DNA of 34,675 nt. It comes from a bacterium (GTDB lineage: Bacteria; Armatimonadota; Chthonomonadetes; Chthonomonadales; CAJBBX01). The notes below the pieces were generated by a model. It saw nothing but the letters and a program-made list of their open reading frames with translations. It was not told where the DNA came from and did not search any database. The position numbers and the translations under genes are program-made. The stretch spans positions 1 through 34,675 of the forward strand of contig JAJZOL010000231.1 in assembly GCA_021811565.1 (NCBI GenBank). The letters run 5' to 3'. Below, in pieces: positions 1 through 9,841 of this stretch; the stretch's first letter is position 1, and every line of letters starts with the position of its first letter.

Positions 1-88
1 AACCATCTGATACCGCACCTCCGATCATTAGGATAAATAAAATTGTCGTCAACAAGGTAAGCGCATACGGATATTTTTTTATAATCAT
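1..88 (-). CDS. N-terminal fragment of a membrane or secreted protein, truncated by the window edge
   Basis: The minus strand reads ATG at 88..86, then MIIKKYPYALTLLTTILFILMIGGAVSDG, open to the window edge. It has a hydrophobic N-terminal segment and a GAAGGA-like RBS upstream. Confidence 0.55.
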   Translation of the reverse strand, partial: MIIKKYPYALTLLTTILFILMIGGAVSDG

Positions 89-569
89 ACTCTTATCCTT
101 CGATGAAATAAAGACATTCCGGTTCAATTTTCGTCCAGTCGCATTCATGTCGCGTGGGTCGCAAGGAGCAATCCTTCCGTTAAAAGGTCGTGGGTGTCAG
201 GATATGCAATGTCCGTGATTATATTTGCATTGGGTTAGGAGGGTTCTCCAAACTATCGTCGTTTTAAGAGGTGATGCTTCTCGCTTGCCTTCCATTGTTC
301 CACCTTTTCGCCTCTCTACGCTACTGAATCTGAATCAAGGTGCGGCATCAGATGGTTCAACTATATTTCAAACTATTCTACCATACGAAGCGTTTGCACT
401 TTTTCGAGACCGAGCGTTATGCATCTCCCTTCGGGAATAGGTTGTATGGAACTCAACGCTTAATGTTTCCTTGCCTTACCGGTTATAATAAGTAAACTCA
501 GTCATCGGTTCATAAACGGTCCGATACTCGATTTTTGCAATTACCTGTTTAGTTTAAGGGAATAAGGAT

Positions 570-1592
570 ATGCGTGCGTTTTTAACGGGAGGGTCCGGTT
601 TTATCGGTGCACACGTTGCAAGGGCATTAAAGGATGAGGGATGGGAGGTTCAGGCACTCGTTCGCCCGACAAGCAGAACCGAAAATTTGAAGAAACTTCA
701 GTGCAATATCATCACGGGCGATTTGAGAGAGATGCAATCCCTCAAAGAGGGCATGGCTGGTTGCGACTTGGTCATGCATGTCGCCGCCGATTACCGATTA
801 TGGGCGCGAAACCCTGAGGACTTATACAAAAGCAACGTCGACGGCACTCGTAATATTTTGCAAGCCGCTCTGGATTTGAAAATCCCCAAGGTGGTTTACA
901 CCAGTTCCGTGGGTACGCTGGGCATTCCAGAAGATGGCACTCCCGGCAACGAGGAAACCCCGGTGACTCTTGAGGATATGATCGGACATTACAAGCGTAG
1001 CAAGTTTCTGGCTGAGAGAGAGGCGGAACGCTATTTCAAGGATTACAATCTCCCTGTGGTGATCGTCCATCCAAGCACTCCCGTAGGCGAGGAGGATGCC
1101 AAGCCGACGCCAACCGGAAAAATCATTGTCGATTTCCTGAACAACAGGATGCCCGCATACGTGCAGACAGGGCTGAATCTTGTGGATGTGCGAGATGTGG
1201 CAATGGGACATTTACTCGCCGCAAGGAAAGGCGAACCTGGGAGAAAATATATTCTAGGTTCGCAAAATATTACCTTCCGTGGTATATTAGAATTGCTTGC
1301 GCAATTAACGGGACGACGAGCGCCTGTCTTACAAATTCCGCATTCTGTTGTGAGCGTATTGGCGAATATTGACACTTTAATATTTGATAAGATACTTCAT
1401 AGGGAGCCACATATCCCCGTCGAGGCGGCGAGAATGGCGCGCAAATTCATGTTTTTCGATTCCTCTCGAGCGGTTCGTGAGTTGGGATTTCCTCAGCGCC
1501 CTGTGGAAGACGCTCTCGTACGCGCAATCAAATGGTATTGTGATAATGGATATGTATCCAAACGATCAATGAAAGAAATAAGATGCAAATAA
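570..1592 (+). CDS. hpnA: NAD-dependent sugar epimerase/dehydratase, hopanoid-associated (HpnA-like)
   Basis: 340 aa extended SDR: N-terminal TGGSGFIGAHVARAL Rossmann motif, YTSSVGTLG, and an SDR YKRSK motif. Overlaps ispH and is followed by an HpnG-like phosphorylase. Confidence 0.85.
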   Translation: MRAFLTGGSGFIGAHVARALKDEGWEVQALVRPTSRTENLKKLQCNIITGDLREMQSLKEGMAGCDLVMHVAADYRLWARNPEDLYKSNVDGTRNILQAALDLKIPKVVYTSSVGTLGIPEDGTPGNEETPVTLEDMIGHYKRSKFLAEREAERYFKDYNLPVVIVHPSTPVGEEDAKPTPTGKIIVDFLNNRMPAYVQTGLNLVDVRDVAMGHLLAARKGEPGRKYILGSQNITFRGILELLAQLTGRRAPVLQIPHSVVSVLANIDTLIFDKILHREPHIPVEAARMARKFMFFDSSRAVRELGFPQRPVEDALVRAIKWYCDNGYVSKRSMKEIRCK

Positions 1593-2533
1593 CGAAACAT
1601 GATGGGCGGACAAACCAAGACAACCCATTACATAAGTCAATTCGAAAGGTCACCTTGGCTAAGGAAGTTGGTTTCTGCTTCGGAGTGAAAAGAGCGATAA
1701 ACCTCACTCGGCAGGCAATTGCGGAGAGAGAGAATGTCTTTATCGTGGGGGATCTCGTTCATAACAAATCCGTAACTGATGAGCTTGAAAGCAAGGGGCT
1801 ACAAAAGATATCCGATTTCGATGAGCAGCGCAATGGCACAATGGTGATTCGCGCCCATGGAATTCCCAAAGTCAAATTAAACGACGCTCGCAACCGAGGT
1901 TTGGAGATTGTAAACGCCACATGTCCCATCGTGATGCGAGCGCAGGAAGCGGCGAAGAACCTGGAAAATCGCGGATGCCAGGTTGTTATCATCGGGGATC
2001 AAAACCACGCGGAAATCAAGGGAATTTTGGGAGCGTTGGATCAGCCGGCGCTTGTCATCGACAGCCTTGCGGAGTTACACGCCGCACGCGCGGAGCATCG
2101 TTTGAAGCGCAAGGTGGGGGTGATATTTCAAACCACACATGCATTGGAGTTATGCCGCGAAATTGTGAATGAGCTTGTTTTCATGTGCAAAGAGATCCAA
2201 ATCATAAACACCATATGTCGCCCTGTTCAAATGAGACAGGATGACGCCTTGGATTTGGCGGAGAAGGTGGATTTGATGCTCGTTGTTGGAAGCCGTACAA
2301 GCGCCAACACCATGGAACTTGCAAGTCTGTGTCGGCATCACAACCCGTATACCTTAACACTTCAAGACGAAGAGGAGCTACGGGATGAGGATTTCGAATG
2401 GGCGTATCATATCGGCATCGCTTCCGGACTTTCCACTCCCGAGGACATCGTGGAGAATCTAAGACAACGTATCCTTCGCTACGCTGGTCCCGTCATACCG
2501 GAGAAACGTCCGCAATTATCCTATGATGGATAA
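1583..2533 (+). CDS. ispH: 4-hydroxy-3-methylbut-2-enyl diphosphate reductase (IspH/LytB)
   Basis: 316 aa with EVGFCFGVKRAI, VIRAHGIPK, NATCPIV, GDQNHAEIKGILG, QTTH and NTICRPVQMRQDDA, matching the IspH Fe-S cysteines and active-site motifs. Confidence 0.93.
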   Translation: MQITKHDGRTNQDNPLHKSIRKVTLAKEVGFCFGVKRAINLTRQAIAERENVFIVGDLVHNKSVTDELESKGLQKISDFDEQRNGTMVIRAHGIPKVKLNDARNRGLEIVNATCPIVMRAQEAAKNLENRGCQVVIIGDQNHAEIKGILGALDQPALVIDSLAELHAARAEHRLKRKVGVIFQTTHALELCREIVNELVFMCKEIQIINTICRPVQMRQDDALDLAEKVDLMLVVGSRTSANTMELASLCRHHNPYTLTLQDEEELRDEDFEWAYHIGIASGLSTPEDIVENLRQRILRYAGPVIPEKRPQLSYDG

Positions 2534-3305
2534 TATATCGATGGAAACGGAATCCAAAGACAGTCCCATTGGAATCCTGACATCGGTGCGCCAGGAAATG
2601 GTGGCGATTGCGTGTCTGTTAAATCCCATCAGTTTATTTAAACGCAACGGAGTGTCCTACTATCACGGGGAAATCGATGGGATACCCGTCATACTCACTC
2701 GCTCGGGAATGGGGTGGGAAAGAGCGCAGCGAGCGGTAATAGGATTAATAAGAGACGGTTCCCCCAAATCGCTGATCATTGCCGGATTTGCAGCCTCATT
2801 ATCTCCGAATATTAAAAGAGGCGAGATCATCATCCCGGACTGTGTACAAGCGAGCCATAACCTCGCACCAGACTCACCTTCACTCATTCCCTCACATCCA
2901 CTGGTCAAGGCGATCAATATTCCTAATTTTCAAATAAGCAAAGGAGGATTGATCACTCATGACCGCATAGTGATACATGCATCCGAAAAACGTGCAATCG
3001 CCGGCGCCCACCCTAACTGCGCCTCATTGGATATGGAAAGTTACCCTATGGCGATGGAGGCGGAAAAGGCGAAAATCCCTTGGATAATCGTAAGAGGAAT
3101 CACCGACGATTTCAACGAGGACATGCCCTTGGATTTCAACCGTTACATTGGGGCGAACGGAGAAACCTCCACATCACTCGTGGCTATGGCGGTATGTCTG
3201 CGCTTTTGGAAAATCCCGGCTATGATCGATTTCGGTAAAAATGCTCAGCAAACCGCCGATAAGATCGCGAAAACGGTGAAAAACCTCATCCTCTCCTTGG
3301 CATGA
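2523..3305 (+). CDS. hpnG: Nucleoside phosphorylase-like protein, hopanoid-associated (HpnG-like)
   Basis: 260 aa. GILTSVRQEM, TRSGMGWERAQRAV, LIIAGFAASLSPNIKRGEIIIPD and LDMESYPMAMEAEKAKIPWIIVRGITDDFNED resemble the PNP/MTA-nucleosidase superfamily. Start overlaps the ispH end. Confidence 0.75.
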   Translation: MMDNISMETESKDSPIGILTSVRQEMVAIACLLNPISLFKRNGVSYYHGEIDGIPVILTRSGMGWERAQRAVIGLIRDGSPKSLIIAGFAASLSPNIKRGEIIIPDCVQASHNLAPDSPSLIPSHPLVKAINIPNFQISKGGLITHDRIVIHASEKRAIAGAHPNCASLDMESYPMAMEAEKAKIPWIIVRGITDDFNEDMPLDFNRYIGANGETSTSLVAMAVCLRFWKIPAMIDFGKNAQQTADKIAKTVKNLILSLA

Positions 3306-3352
3306 AATTCGCTTCCGCATTATTCCCGCGCAAGTGAATAGCTTTACACCTT

Positions 3353-3382
3353 TTGACCCCTATATGCATCGTGTGATATACT
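3353..3382 (+). promoter_or_regulatory. Sigma70-type promoter upstream of the 3424 CDS
   Basis: TTGACC (3353-3358), 18-nt spacer, TATACT (3377-3382), 42 bp before the ATG. Confidence 0.5.
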
Positions 3383-3423
3383 GAAAAATCATCCCGGCAT
3401 CGGCGAATATCGGAGGAAATCTC

Positions 3424-5583
3424 ATGAAATCGCTGCTTACGCGATTCAAGATGATTCTATTCCTTGGATCTATCTTTATACTCATATCCTATTTTAGCCA
3501 GGCGCAAACCCTCAATTATCAAACCACATGGCTAGGCAACTCATACGGCGGAAAAAATGACAAATGGGTGCAGGATTGGGTGGAGGCGATGTACGTGACC
3601 CCCGATGGCACGGTTTACACGGACGCCTTCTGGGATGAGGGCGGCAGAGAGGTCGGCGTTTACAAAGATGGCAAGATCATCGGCATGGCGGGACACACTC
3701 ATGGATGGGGTATGACCGGCGGCGGGGCAGTGACATCGAACGGTAAATACCTCTTCTTCGCCCAATCGGTGAACAACGAAGGCGGTCATCTCAAGGACGC
3801 CGGCACTTGGCCGCCGGTGGGGGATGTGTGGTATGGTGTGTCTCGTAGGTCCATTGCGAACATCCAAAATGCCGATCCCTTCGCTGGAGGCAAGGGAGGA
3901 GCAGGAGACACCCTGCGAGACACATTTTTGCTTGTAAACCAAACTGCATCCGATGTCCATGCGGAGATCAAGGGAATCGCGGCATCCGCAACACGCCTCT
4001 ACCTAAGCGATCCCGCAAACAGCCTCATACGTGTGTATGATTGCGATACAATGGCGCAGTTGGCGCAGTGGAAGGTGTCGCGTCCCGGCGCATTGACATT
4101 GTCGAAGGATGGCTCCATATGGGTCTTGCAAAGCGGAGATTCCCATGCCCCCGCTCGGATCCTTCATTTCGATTCGAAAGGGAAAAGACTGCCCCAATCC
4201 ATTGTGTTTCCAAATTGGATGACTCCGCGAGCCATCTGTTTCGATCCAAAAGGACGATTGCTCGTTGCGGATGACGGTCCTCAGCAAAACATAAAAATCT
4301 ATGATGATTTGAATAATACGCCCAAGCTAGCGCAAACATTCGGGGGGAAATATGGCGTGTTCGCGCATGGTGGAGTAATCGCTCCCCTCCGTTTCCACGA
4401 TCTCTCGGGAGTGGGTTGCGATGCCAAGGGAAATATCTACGTGGCAGGTGGCTATGGCGTCGCTGGGGACGGTGTGGGCACGGAGTTATCGGCATACACT
4501 CCCACAGGAAAGGAGTTATGGAGATTATACGGTCTGCTCTTTGTGGATGAATCGGAGACTGATCCCGCGAATGCAACCATGGCGTATTCCAAGCATGCCA
4601 TCTTCACTTTAAACTATCACAAAACACAGCCCGGATCGGAGTGGGGATACAAGGCGTTCACTCTGGATCGTTTTCGTTATCCGCAGGATCCAAGACTGCA
4701 CGTTTATCCGACCAATACATGGGTGCGACGGATTAAAGGACATTTGCTACTATACATGTGCGACATGTATTCGAGCTTTCTGGCAATCTACCGTTTTGAC
4801 AACGCCAAGCAGGGATACATCGCCATTCCCTGCGGCTTTTTTGCCAAGAGCCACTTCAAAGGGGATTGGCCCCCCAACCAACCCTCACAAGGCGAATGGA
4901 TATGGAGGGACAAAAATGGCAACGGTTCTTTCGATGCGGGTGAATTCGATAGCCTGAAACAGGACGCCCCAAGTCTATGGGGATGGTCGGTGGATTCACG
5001 TGGGAACATATGGCAGGCGACCGATAACTCCGGGGTGAGATATTTCCCACTGAGAGGCTTGGACAAGCACGGTTCCCCCATTTACACCTACGATTACATG
5101 AAGGTATTTCCCATGCCAAGCCCCTTCAATAATCTGCAGCGAGCCGATTACATTCCCTCATCTGACACGATGTATCTCGCGGGTTACACCAACGAGTATC
5201 CGAACGACCATGGTTACTGGAAGGTGATCGGAAGAGTTATCGCCCGATACGATCATTGGTCGAAGGGAAATCGAAAGCCAAGATGGGTTCTAAACGTATC
5301 GCATAGCGATTCCAAAGGCGATACGCTGATACCCGCCTCATTCTGCTTGTGCGGTAAATATCTATTCACTGTGGGGGTGCGGAGCGCTATGGTGCGAGTA
5401 TACGATAACTCCGATGCGAAATATGTCGGCTCAATCTCCCCCGGGCGGGAGGTGGGAAGAGAGAGCGGATGGGTAGACATCCCTTACGGCATCTGTGCTC
5501 GTCGACTGAAGGATGGGGAATATTTGATAACGGTAGAGGAGGATTGGCATGCCAAGAATATCCTTTACCGATGGAAACCATAG
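3424..5583 (+). CDS. Secreted beta-propeller (NHL-like) protein
   Basis: 719 aa with a signal peptide (LFLGSIFILISYFSQAQ) and repeated blades of the type LTLSKDGSIWVLQSGD, ICFDPKGRLLVADDG and VGCDAKGNIYVAGGYGVAGDG. RBS GGAGG. Confidence 0.75.
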   Translation: MKSLLTRFKMILFLGSIFILISYFSQAQTLNYQTTWLGNSYGGKNDKWVQDWVEAMYVTPDGTVYTDAFWDEGGREVGVYKDGKIIGMAGHTHGWGMTGGGAVTSNGKYLFFAQSVNNEGGHLKDAGTWPPVGDVWYGVSRRSIANIQNADPFAGGKGGAGDTLRDTFLLVNQTASDVHAEIKGIAASATRLYLSDPANSLIRVYDCDTMAQLAQWKVSRPGALTLSKDGSIWVLQSGDSHAPARILHFDSKGKRLPQSIVFPNWMTPRAICFDPKGRLLVADDGPQQNIKIYDDLNNTPKLAQTFGGKYGVFAHGGVIAPLRFHDLSGVGCDAKGNIYVAGGYGVAGDGVGTELSAYTPTGKELWRLYGLLFVDESETDPANATMAYSKHAIFTLNYHKTQPGSEWGYKAFTLDRFRYPQDPRLHVYPTNTWVRRIKGHLLLYMCDMYSSFLAIYRFDNAKQGYIAIPCGFFAKSHFKGDWPPNQPSQGEWIWRDKNGNGSFDAGEFDSLKQDAPSLWGWSVDSRGNIWQATDNSGVRYFPLRGLDKHGSPIYTYDYMKVFPMPSPFNNLQRADYIPSSDTMYLAGYTNEYPNDHGYWKVIGRVIARYDHWSKGNRKPRWVLNVSHSDSKGDTLIPASFCLCGKYLFTVGVRSAMVRVYDNSDAKYVGSISPGREVGRESGWVDIPYGICARRLKDGEYLITVEEDWHAKNILYRWKP

Positions 5584-5656
5584 AGCTATGAATAGAGCCT
5601 GATATATTTCATTCATTCACCTAATAAAGAAAAGTTTATTTTTTTTAAAAAACCCC

Positions 5657-5684
5657 TAAAGATACTGTGATGACCCGCCGATAA
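5657..5684 (+). promoter_or_regulatory. Sigma28/sigmaD (FliA-type) flagellar promoter
   Basis: TAAA (5657-5660), N16, GCCGATAA (5677-5684). The -10 is a perfect FliA consensus, immediately upstream of flgB. Confidence 0.75.
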
Positions 5685-5725
5685 TACGGGTAACACCGAA
5701 GAAGCCACCATGGAACTCGATACGA

Positions 5726-6169
5726 GTGGCTCACAAGAGTTCGGAAACACCGAACCAGTTCACGAAAGCGATCATGCCAATGCTGGAATCCCTGTTTTCC
5801 AATTCGTCATTCAAAATAGCGGAGGACGCACTCAACGGTCTTGCGGCGCGACAGACCGCGATAAGCAACAACATCGCCAATGTCAACACTCCGGGATACA
5901 AAAGGGAGGAAGTTCCCTTCGAGCAACAACTCGCCTCCGCAATAAACCAGAGTTATAATCCCTACACGGGCGTGAAGCAGACTCATGTATCCTCCTTTAC
6001 GCCGGAAACTGTTGAGGACACAAGCTCCTCTCTCAGACTTGACGGGAACAACGTGGATATCGACCGTGAAATGGTGATGTTAGCTGAAAACACACTGCGC
6101 TATGAAACGATGAGCGAGTATATGTCCTATTATTTCACGAATCTTAAAACGGCGATCAATGTCACTTAA
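5726..6169 (+). CDS. flgB: Flagellar basal-body rod protein FlgB
   Basis: LNGLAARQTAISNNIANVNTPGYKREEVPFEQQL and a C-terminal ENTLRYETMSEYMSYYFTNLKTAI. The true start may be the ATG at 5774 or 5780 (MLESLFSNSSFKIAEDAL). Confidence 0.9.
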   Translation: MAHKSSETPNQFTKAIMPMLESLFSNSSFKIAEDALNGLAARQTAISNNIANVNTPGYKREEVPFEQQLASAINQSYNPYTGVKQTHVSSFTPETVEDTSSSLRLDGNNVDIDREMVMLAENTLRYETMSEYMSYYFTNLKTAINVT

Positions 6170-6211
6170 TGCAAGACGATGGATAGGATTTTTTGGAAAG
6201 GAGCATATCCC

Positions 6212-6643
6212 ATGAGCATATCCGGGTCACTCGGAATCAGCGCCTCCGGTCTCACAGCCGAAAGATTGAGGATGGATGTCATCAGCAACAACTTGGCGAA
6301 TGTCAACACCACCCGCACGCCATCCGGAGGCCCCTATCGAAGAGAGCATGTGGTGCTGGAGGAGCGATTCAAAAACGATGGTTTCGGCTCTTTTCTCAAT
6401 AACGCCATGGGCAACGGGGTGGAGGTGGTTTCGGTGCAACCGGATAACACCCCATTGAAAAAAGTGTATGATCCAGGCAATCCGGATGCGGGTAAGGACG
6501 GATATGTGTTGATGCCTAATGTGGAACCTGTGATGGAGATGGTAGACTTAATATCAGCAACTCGTGCATATGAGGCTGGGGTCAGCGCCATAGATTCCGC
6601 CAAACAGATGCAATCGAGCGCGCTTAGCATAGGAAAGGCGTAG
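6212..6643 (+). CDS. flgC: Flagellar basal-body rod protein FlgC
   Basis: SLGISASGLTAERLRMDVISNNLANVNTTRTPSGGPYRREHVVLEE. Start placed at the ATG after AAAGGAG; the ORF track begins at 6179. Confidence 0.92.
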   Translation: MSISGSLGISASGLTAERLRMDVISNNLANVNTTRTPSGGPYRREHVVLEERFKNDGFGSFLNNAMGNGVEVVSVQPDNTPLKKVYDPGNPDAGKDGYVLMPNVEPVMEMVDLISATRAYEAGVSAIDSAKQMQSSALSIGKA

Positions 6644-6648
6644 TCGGG

Positions 6649-6969
6649 ATGAGAATAGATACGATATCCCCGGATATTTTAAACGGCATCGCCTCCGGGG
6701 CTCAACCGGATTTGCTATCCAAAACCATCCCTTCCGGCGAGGGAGCGGGGAAATCTTTCGGGCAGTTCCTGACGGAAGCCCTCGCGGAGGTGAATGGATC
6801 GCAACAAAACGCGAATGACATCATGTCGCGTTTCGCCGAAGGGCAACCCATAGACATTCATCAGGTTATGATCGCCATGGAGGAGGCATCCACCTCTCTC
6901 GCTTTGACCGTGCAGGTTCGAAACAAAATTGTGGAAGCTTATCAGCAGATAATGCAAACGCAAGTATAA
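6649..6969 (+). CDS. fliE: Flagellar hook-basal body complex protein FliE
   Basis: SFGQFLTEALAEVNGSQQNANDIMSRFAEGQPIDIHQVMIAMEEASTSLALTVQVRNKIVEAYQQIMQTQV is a typical FliE sequence. Confidence 0.93.
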   Translation: MRIDTISPDILNGIASGAQPDLLSKTIPSGEGAGKSFGQFLTEALAEVNGSQQNANDIMSRFAEGQPIDIHQVMIAMEEASTSLALTVQVRNKIVEAYQQIMQTQV

Positions 6970-7080
6970 CGGGAATCCCTTAACAAACGCATTGCGTTCT
7001 GGAGAGAGATCAAATTGTAAATTGACCGGATATATTCCCCGAAATATACCCGGCGTAAGCTGTTATATGGGGGTAACTCG

Positions 7081-8748
7081 ATGGGAAATGGCCTTAGCAA
7101 GTTGAAAGAGCTTTGGCAGAACACAAGCCGAACCAATCAGATCATGGTGGCGACACTGCTCGCGGCAATGATTTTGGTGGGGATCGGTTTTGTTTTTTAT
7201 GCGGATTCTCCGGATTACACAACGCTTGTATCCAATCCGGCATCCTCGGATTCCGCGAAAATTCTCGATTTGCTCAAGCAGCAGAAAGTACCGTTTCGAA
7301 TCAGTAACGACGGTACGTCGATTGAAGTGCCAAAAGCCGATGAGCCTGAGCTTAAAATGACACTGGCGGGACAGGGGCTCCTTAATTCCGGAGCTCCCGG
7401 CTACTCCTTGCTTGAAAACGCTCCGTTCGGAGAGACGCAGGCGTTGGAAAAGAGCAGAATACGGGAGGCGCTGGAGGGTGAGATGGAAAACGCCATCCAA
7501 TCACTGGACCCGGTTTCCTCGGCAAGTGTGAAATACGCACCGGGTGACGATTCTCCATTGGTCAATATCGATCAGAAAGCCCCATCAGCAAGCGTTATCG
7601 TTCATTTGAAGCCGGGAAGCCAATTGACGGACGCCAACATCAAGGCGATAGTCGATCTAGTTAAATCGGCGTACACCGGTCTCTCGGAGAAAAATATCAC
7701 ATTGGTGGACGGTGAAGGGAACCTTCTCTGGGATGGAGAGGAGATGAGTTCCGGGGTGCCCGGCTCCAATGACCGAATATCCGAAGAGAAAGCCTACTCG
7801 GATGCGCTCAAGCGACAGATAGAATCCCAGATCGATCAACTCGTGGGGCCGCATAAGTCCTCCGTTTTAGTGAGAGCTAGCCTGGATATGGACAAGCAAA
7901 CCCAAACGGTTCACACGGTTCTTCCGGGCCAGCGCACCTCCAAATCCATCGAAGAGGAAACGCTTACCGGAGGCGGATCCATATCCGGCGGAGCGCAACC
8001 CGCCGGAATAGCGTCGAACACCTCCACTAACTCCGCACCCCCTGTGTATGGTTCAGGAAACGTGAAAACCAGCGGGGGAAACTATTCTCACACCACAACC
8101 ACGGAAACCGATAGCGTAAGTACTTCTGATACGCAAACCGTCAAGGCCCCAGGGGATGTGCAAAATTTAAGAGTTTCCATAGCGCTCGATAGTTCGATCC
8201 CCCCAGCCACCGCCCAAGCGGTGCAGAGTATGATTCAGAATTACATCGGCGCCTCTCCCTCCACCCCAAATCGTCAGGTTGTGGTGCAATCGGTGCCATT
8301 CGACCAATCCGTATTGTTGAGTGAAAAGAAAGCGGCGAAACAACAAGCCACATCCGCAATGATTCACACGTATGTCAATTACATAGTTCCGTTATTGCTT
8401 ATCATCGTGATGCTTATCCTCCTTGCAAGAGGATTGAAACGCACGGTGATTCCATCTCGGGAATTGGCTCTGGCGGGTGGTGGCGGAAGCATTGCCGGTT
8501 ATGGAAGGAACAGCATGCAGACGGCAGGACTGGACATGACTGTTGGTCAAAACGATTCGAATGAGATGATTTTGGCGGATGGCGAAATGCCCAAGGTAAT
8601 CGGTGTGAATTCCGGAGAGAACGTACATACGTTCGAGGTGATAGAGGAAGCGTTTGATGCAAACCTGGAGAGCATCATGCACCTCGCCAAATCAAAACCG
8701 GAGACAATAGCGCGTCTTGTCAAAAGCATGATGAGCGAGGATAAATAA
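7081..8748 (+). CDS. fliF: Flagellar M-ring protein FliF
   Basis: 555 aa with two TM segments, YTTLVSNPASSDSAKILDLLKQQKVPFRISNDGTSIEVP, and VPGSNDRISEEKAYSDALKRQIESQIDQLVGP; in flagellar context. Confidence 0.93.
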   Translation: MGNGLSKLKELWQNTSRTNQIMVATLLAAMILVGIGFVFYADSPDYTTLVSNPASSDSAKILDLLKQQKVPFRISNDGTSIEVPKADEPELKMTLAGQGLLNSGAPGYSLLENAPFGETQALEKSRIREALEGEMENAIQSLDPVSSASVKYAPGDDSPLVNIDQKAPSASVIVHLKPGSQLTDANIKAIVDLVKSAYTGLSEKNITLVDGEGNLLWDGEEMSSGVPGSNDRISEEKAYSDALKRQIESQIDQLVGPHKSSVLVRASLDMDKQTQTVHTVLPGQRTSKSIEEETLTGGGSISGGAQPAGIASNTSTNSAPPVYGSGNVKTSGGNYSHTTTTETDSVSTSDTQTVKAPGDVQNLRVSIALDSSIPPATAQAVQSMIQNYIGASPSTPNRQVVVQSVPFDQSVLLSEKKAAKQQATSAMIHTYVNYIVPLLLIIVMLILLARGLKRTVIPSRELALAGGGGSIAGYGRNSMQTAGLDMTVGQNDSNEMILADGEMPKVIGVNSGENVHTFEVIEEAFDANLESIMHLAKSKPETIARLVKSMMSEDK

Positions 8749-8815
8749 GATATAGATATCTTACGATTGGGGCTTCTCGTTGAATGAATGGTAAGGAAAG
8801 GATGGCGAAGGAATA

Positions 8816-9826
8816 TTGGCTCGAACCTTGACGATATCTAACAAACAGAAAGCCGCTATTCTTATTATGGCTCTCGGACCAGAGATCACCAGCACTATTT
8901 TCCCCTACATGGCGGAACAGGACGTTGAGCAACTAATGATCGAGGTTGCGCGCCTAGGGCAGGTGGGTTCCGCTGAGAGAAACGCAGTGATCGCCGAGTT
9001 CCGCGAAATGTGCATGGCGCAGGAGTATATCTCCGAGGGAGGAATCGACCATGCAAGGCGCTTTCTGGAATCCGCATACGGCGCGGATCGAGCGAACTCC
9101 CTGATCAACCGCGTGGTTCAAGCGCTTCAGGTGATGCCGTTTGATTTCATCAAGAAAGCCGATCCCGCTCAGTTGCTCTCCTTCCTTCAAGAGGAGCATC
9201 CGCAGACAATCGCTTTGATATTGGTACACCTCGCCCCCAATCAAGCTGCGGCTGTGATATCGGGATTGCCGCAGGAGGTGCGCGCTGAGGTGGCGCGACG
9301 CATCGCCATCATGGATCGCACCCCTCCGGATGTTATTAATCAGATAGAGAAGGTTCTCCAGCAGAAGATGTCCTCCGTTGTGACGCAGAAATTCACTGCA
9401 GTGGGTGGCGTAAAGGCGTTGGTCGAGGTGCTGAACTGGGTGGACCGAACCACGGAAAAGACGATTTTGGAGACGCTCTCGGAAAATAATCCGGAGCTTG
9501 CGGACGAAGTCAAAAAGCTAATGTTCGTATTTGAAGATATTACTCTCCTGGATGACGCCTCCATCCAGAAAGTCCTCCGAGAGGTTGAGACCAAGGAGTT
9601 GGGGCTTGCACTCAAAGGAGTTGGGGAGGATGTGCAGAATCGGATTTTCAAGAATATGTCCGAACGCGCAAGCAATATGCTCCGGGAAGAGATGGAGTTC
9701 ATGGGACCTGTCCGATTGCGAAACGTGGAGGAGGCGCAACAACGGATCGTCGGCATCATCCGTCGGCTGGAGGAGGCTGGAGAGATTATCGTAGCCCGTG
9801 GAGGCGGCGAGGAATTGATCGTGTAG
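8816..9826 (+). CDS. fliG: Flagellar motor switch protein FliG (TTG start)
   Basis: LTISNKQKAAILIMALGPEITSTIFPYMAEQDVEQL, EEHPQTIALILVHLAPNQAAAVISGLP and VFEDITLLDDASIQKVLREVETKELGLALKG. Confidence 0.95.
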   Translation: MARTLTISNKQKAAILIMALGPEITSTIFPYMAEQDVEQLMIEVARLGQVGSAERNAVIAEFREMCMAQEYISEGGIDHARRFLESAYGADRANSLINRVVQALQVMPFDFIKKADPAQLLSFLQEEHPQTIALILVHLAPNQAAAVISGLPQEVRAEVARRIAIMDRTPPDVINQIEKVLQQKMSSVVTQKFTAVGGVKALVEVLNWVDRTTEKTILETLSENNPELADEVKKLMFVFEDITLLDDASIQKVLREVETKELGLALKGVGEDVQNRIFKNMSERASNMLREEMEFMGPVRLRNVEEAQQRIVGIIRRLEEAGEIIVARGGGEELIV

Positions 9827-9841
9827 TTTGGGAGTAAAATC

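Noticed and set aside
225-440. 71-aa ORF upstream of hpnA
   Set aside because: No RBS, no recognisable domain and composition like translated non-coding DNA.
822-1375. Antisense ORFs within hpnA (and many similar antisense ORFs in fliG, fliH, nrdJ and the GH42-like gene)
   Set aside because: Fully overlapped by well-supported genes on the other strand; no independent coding evidence.
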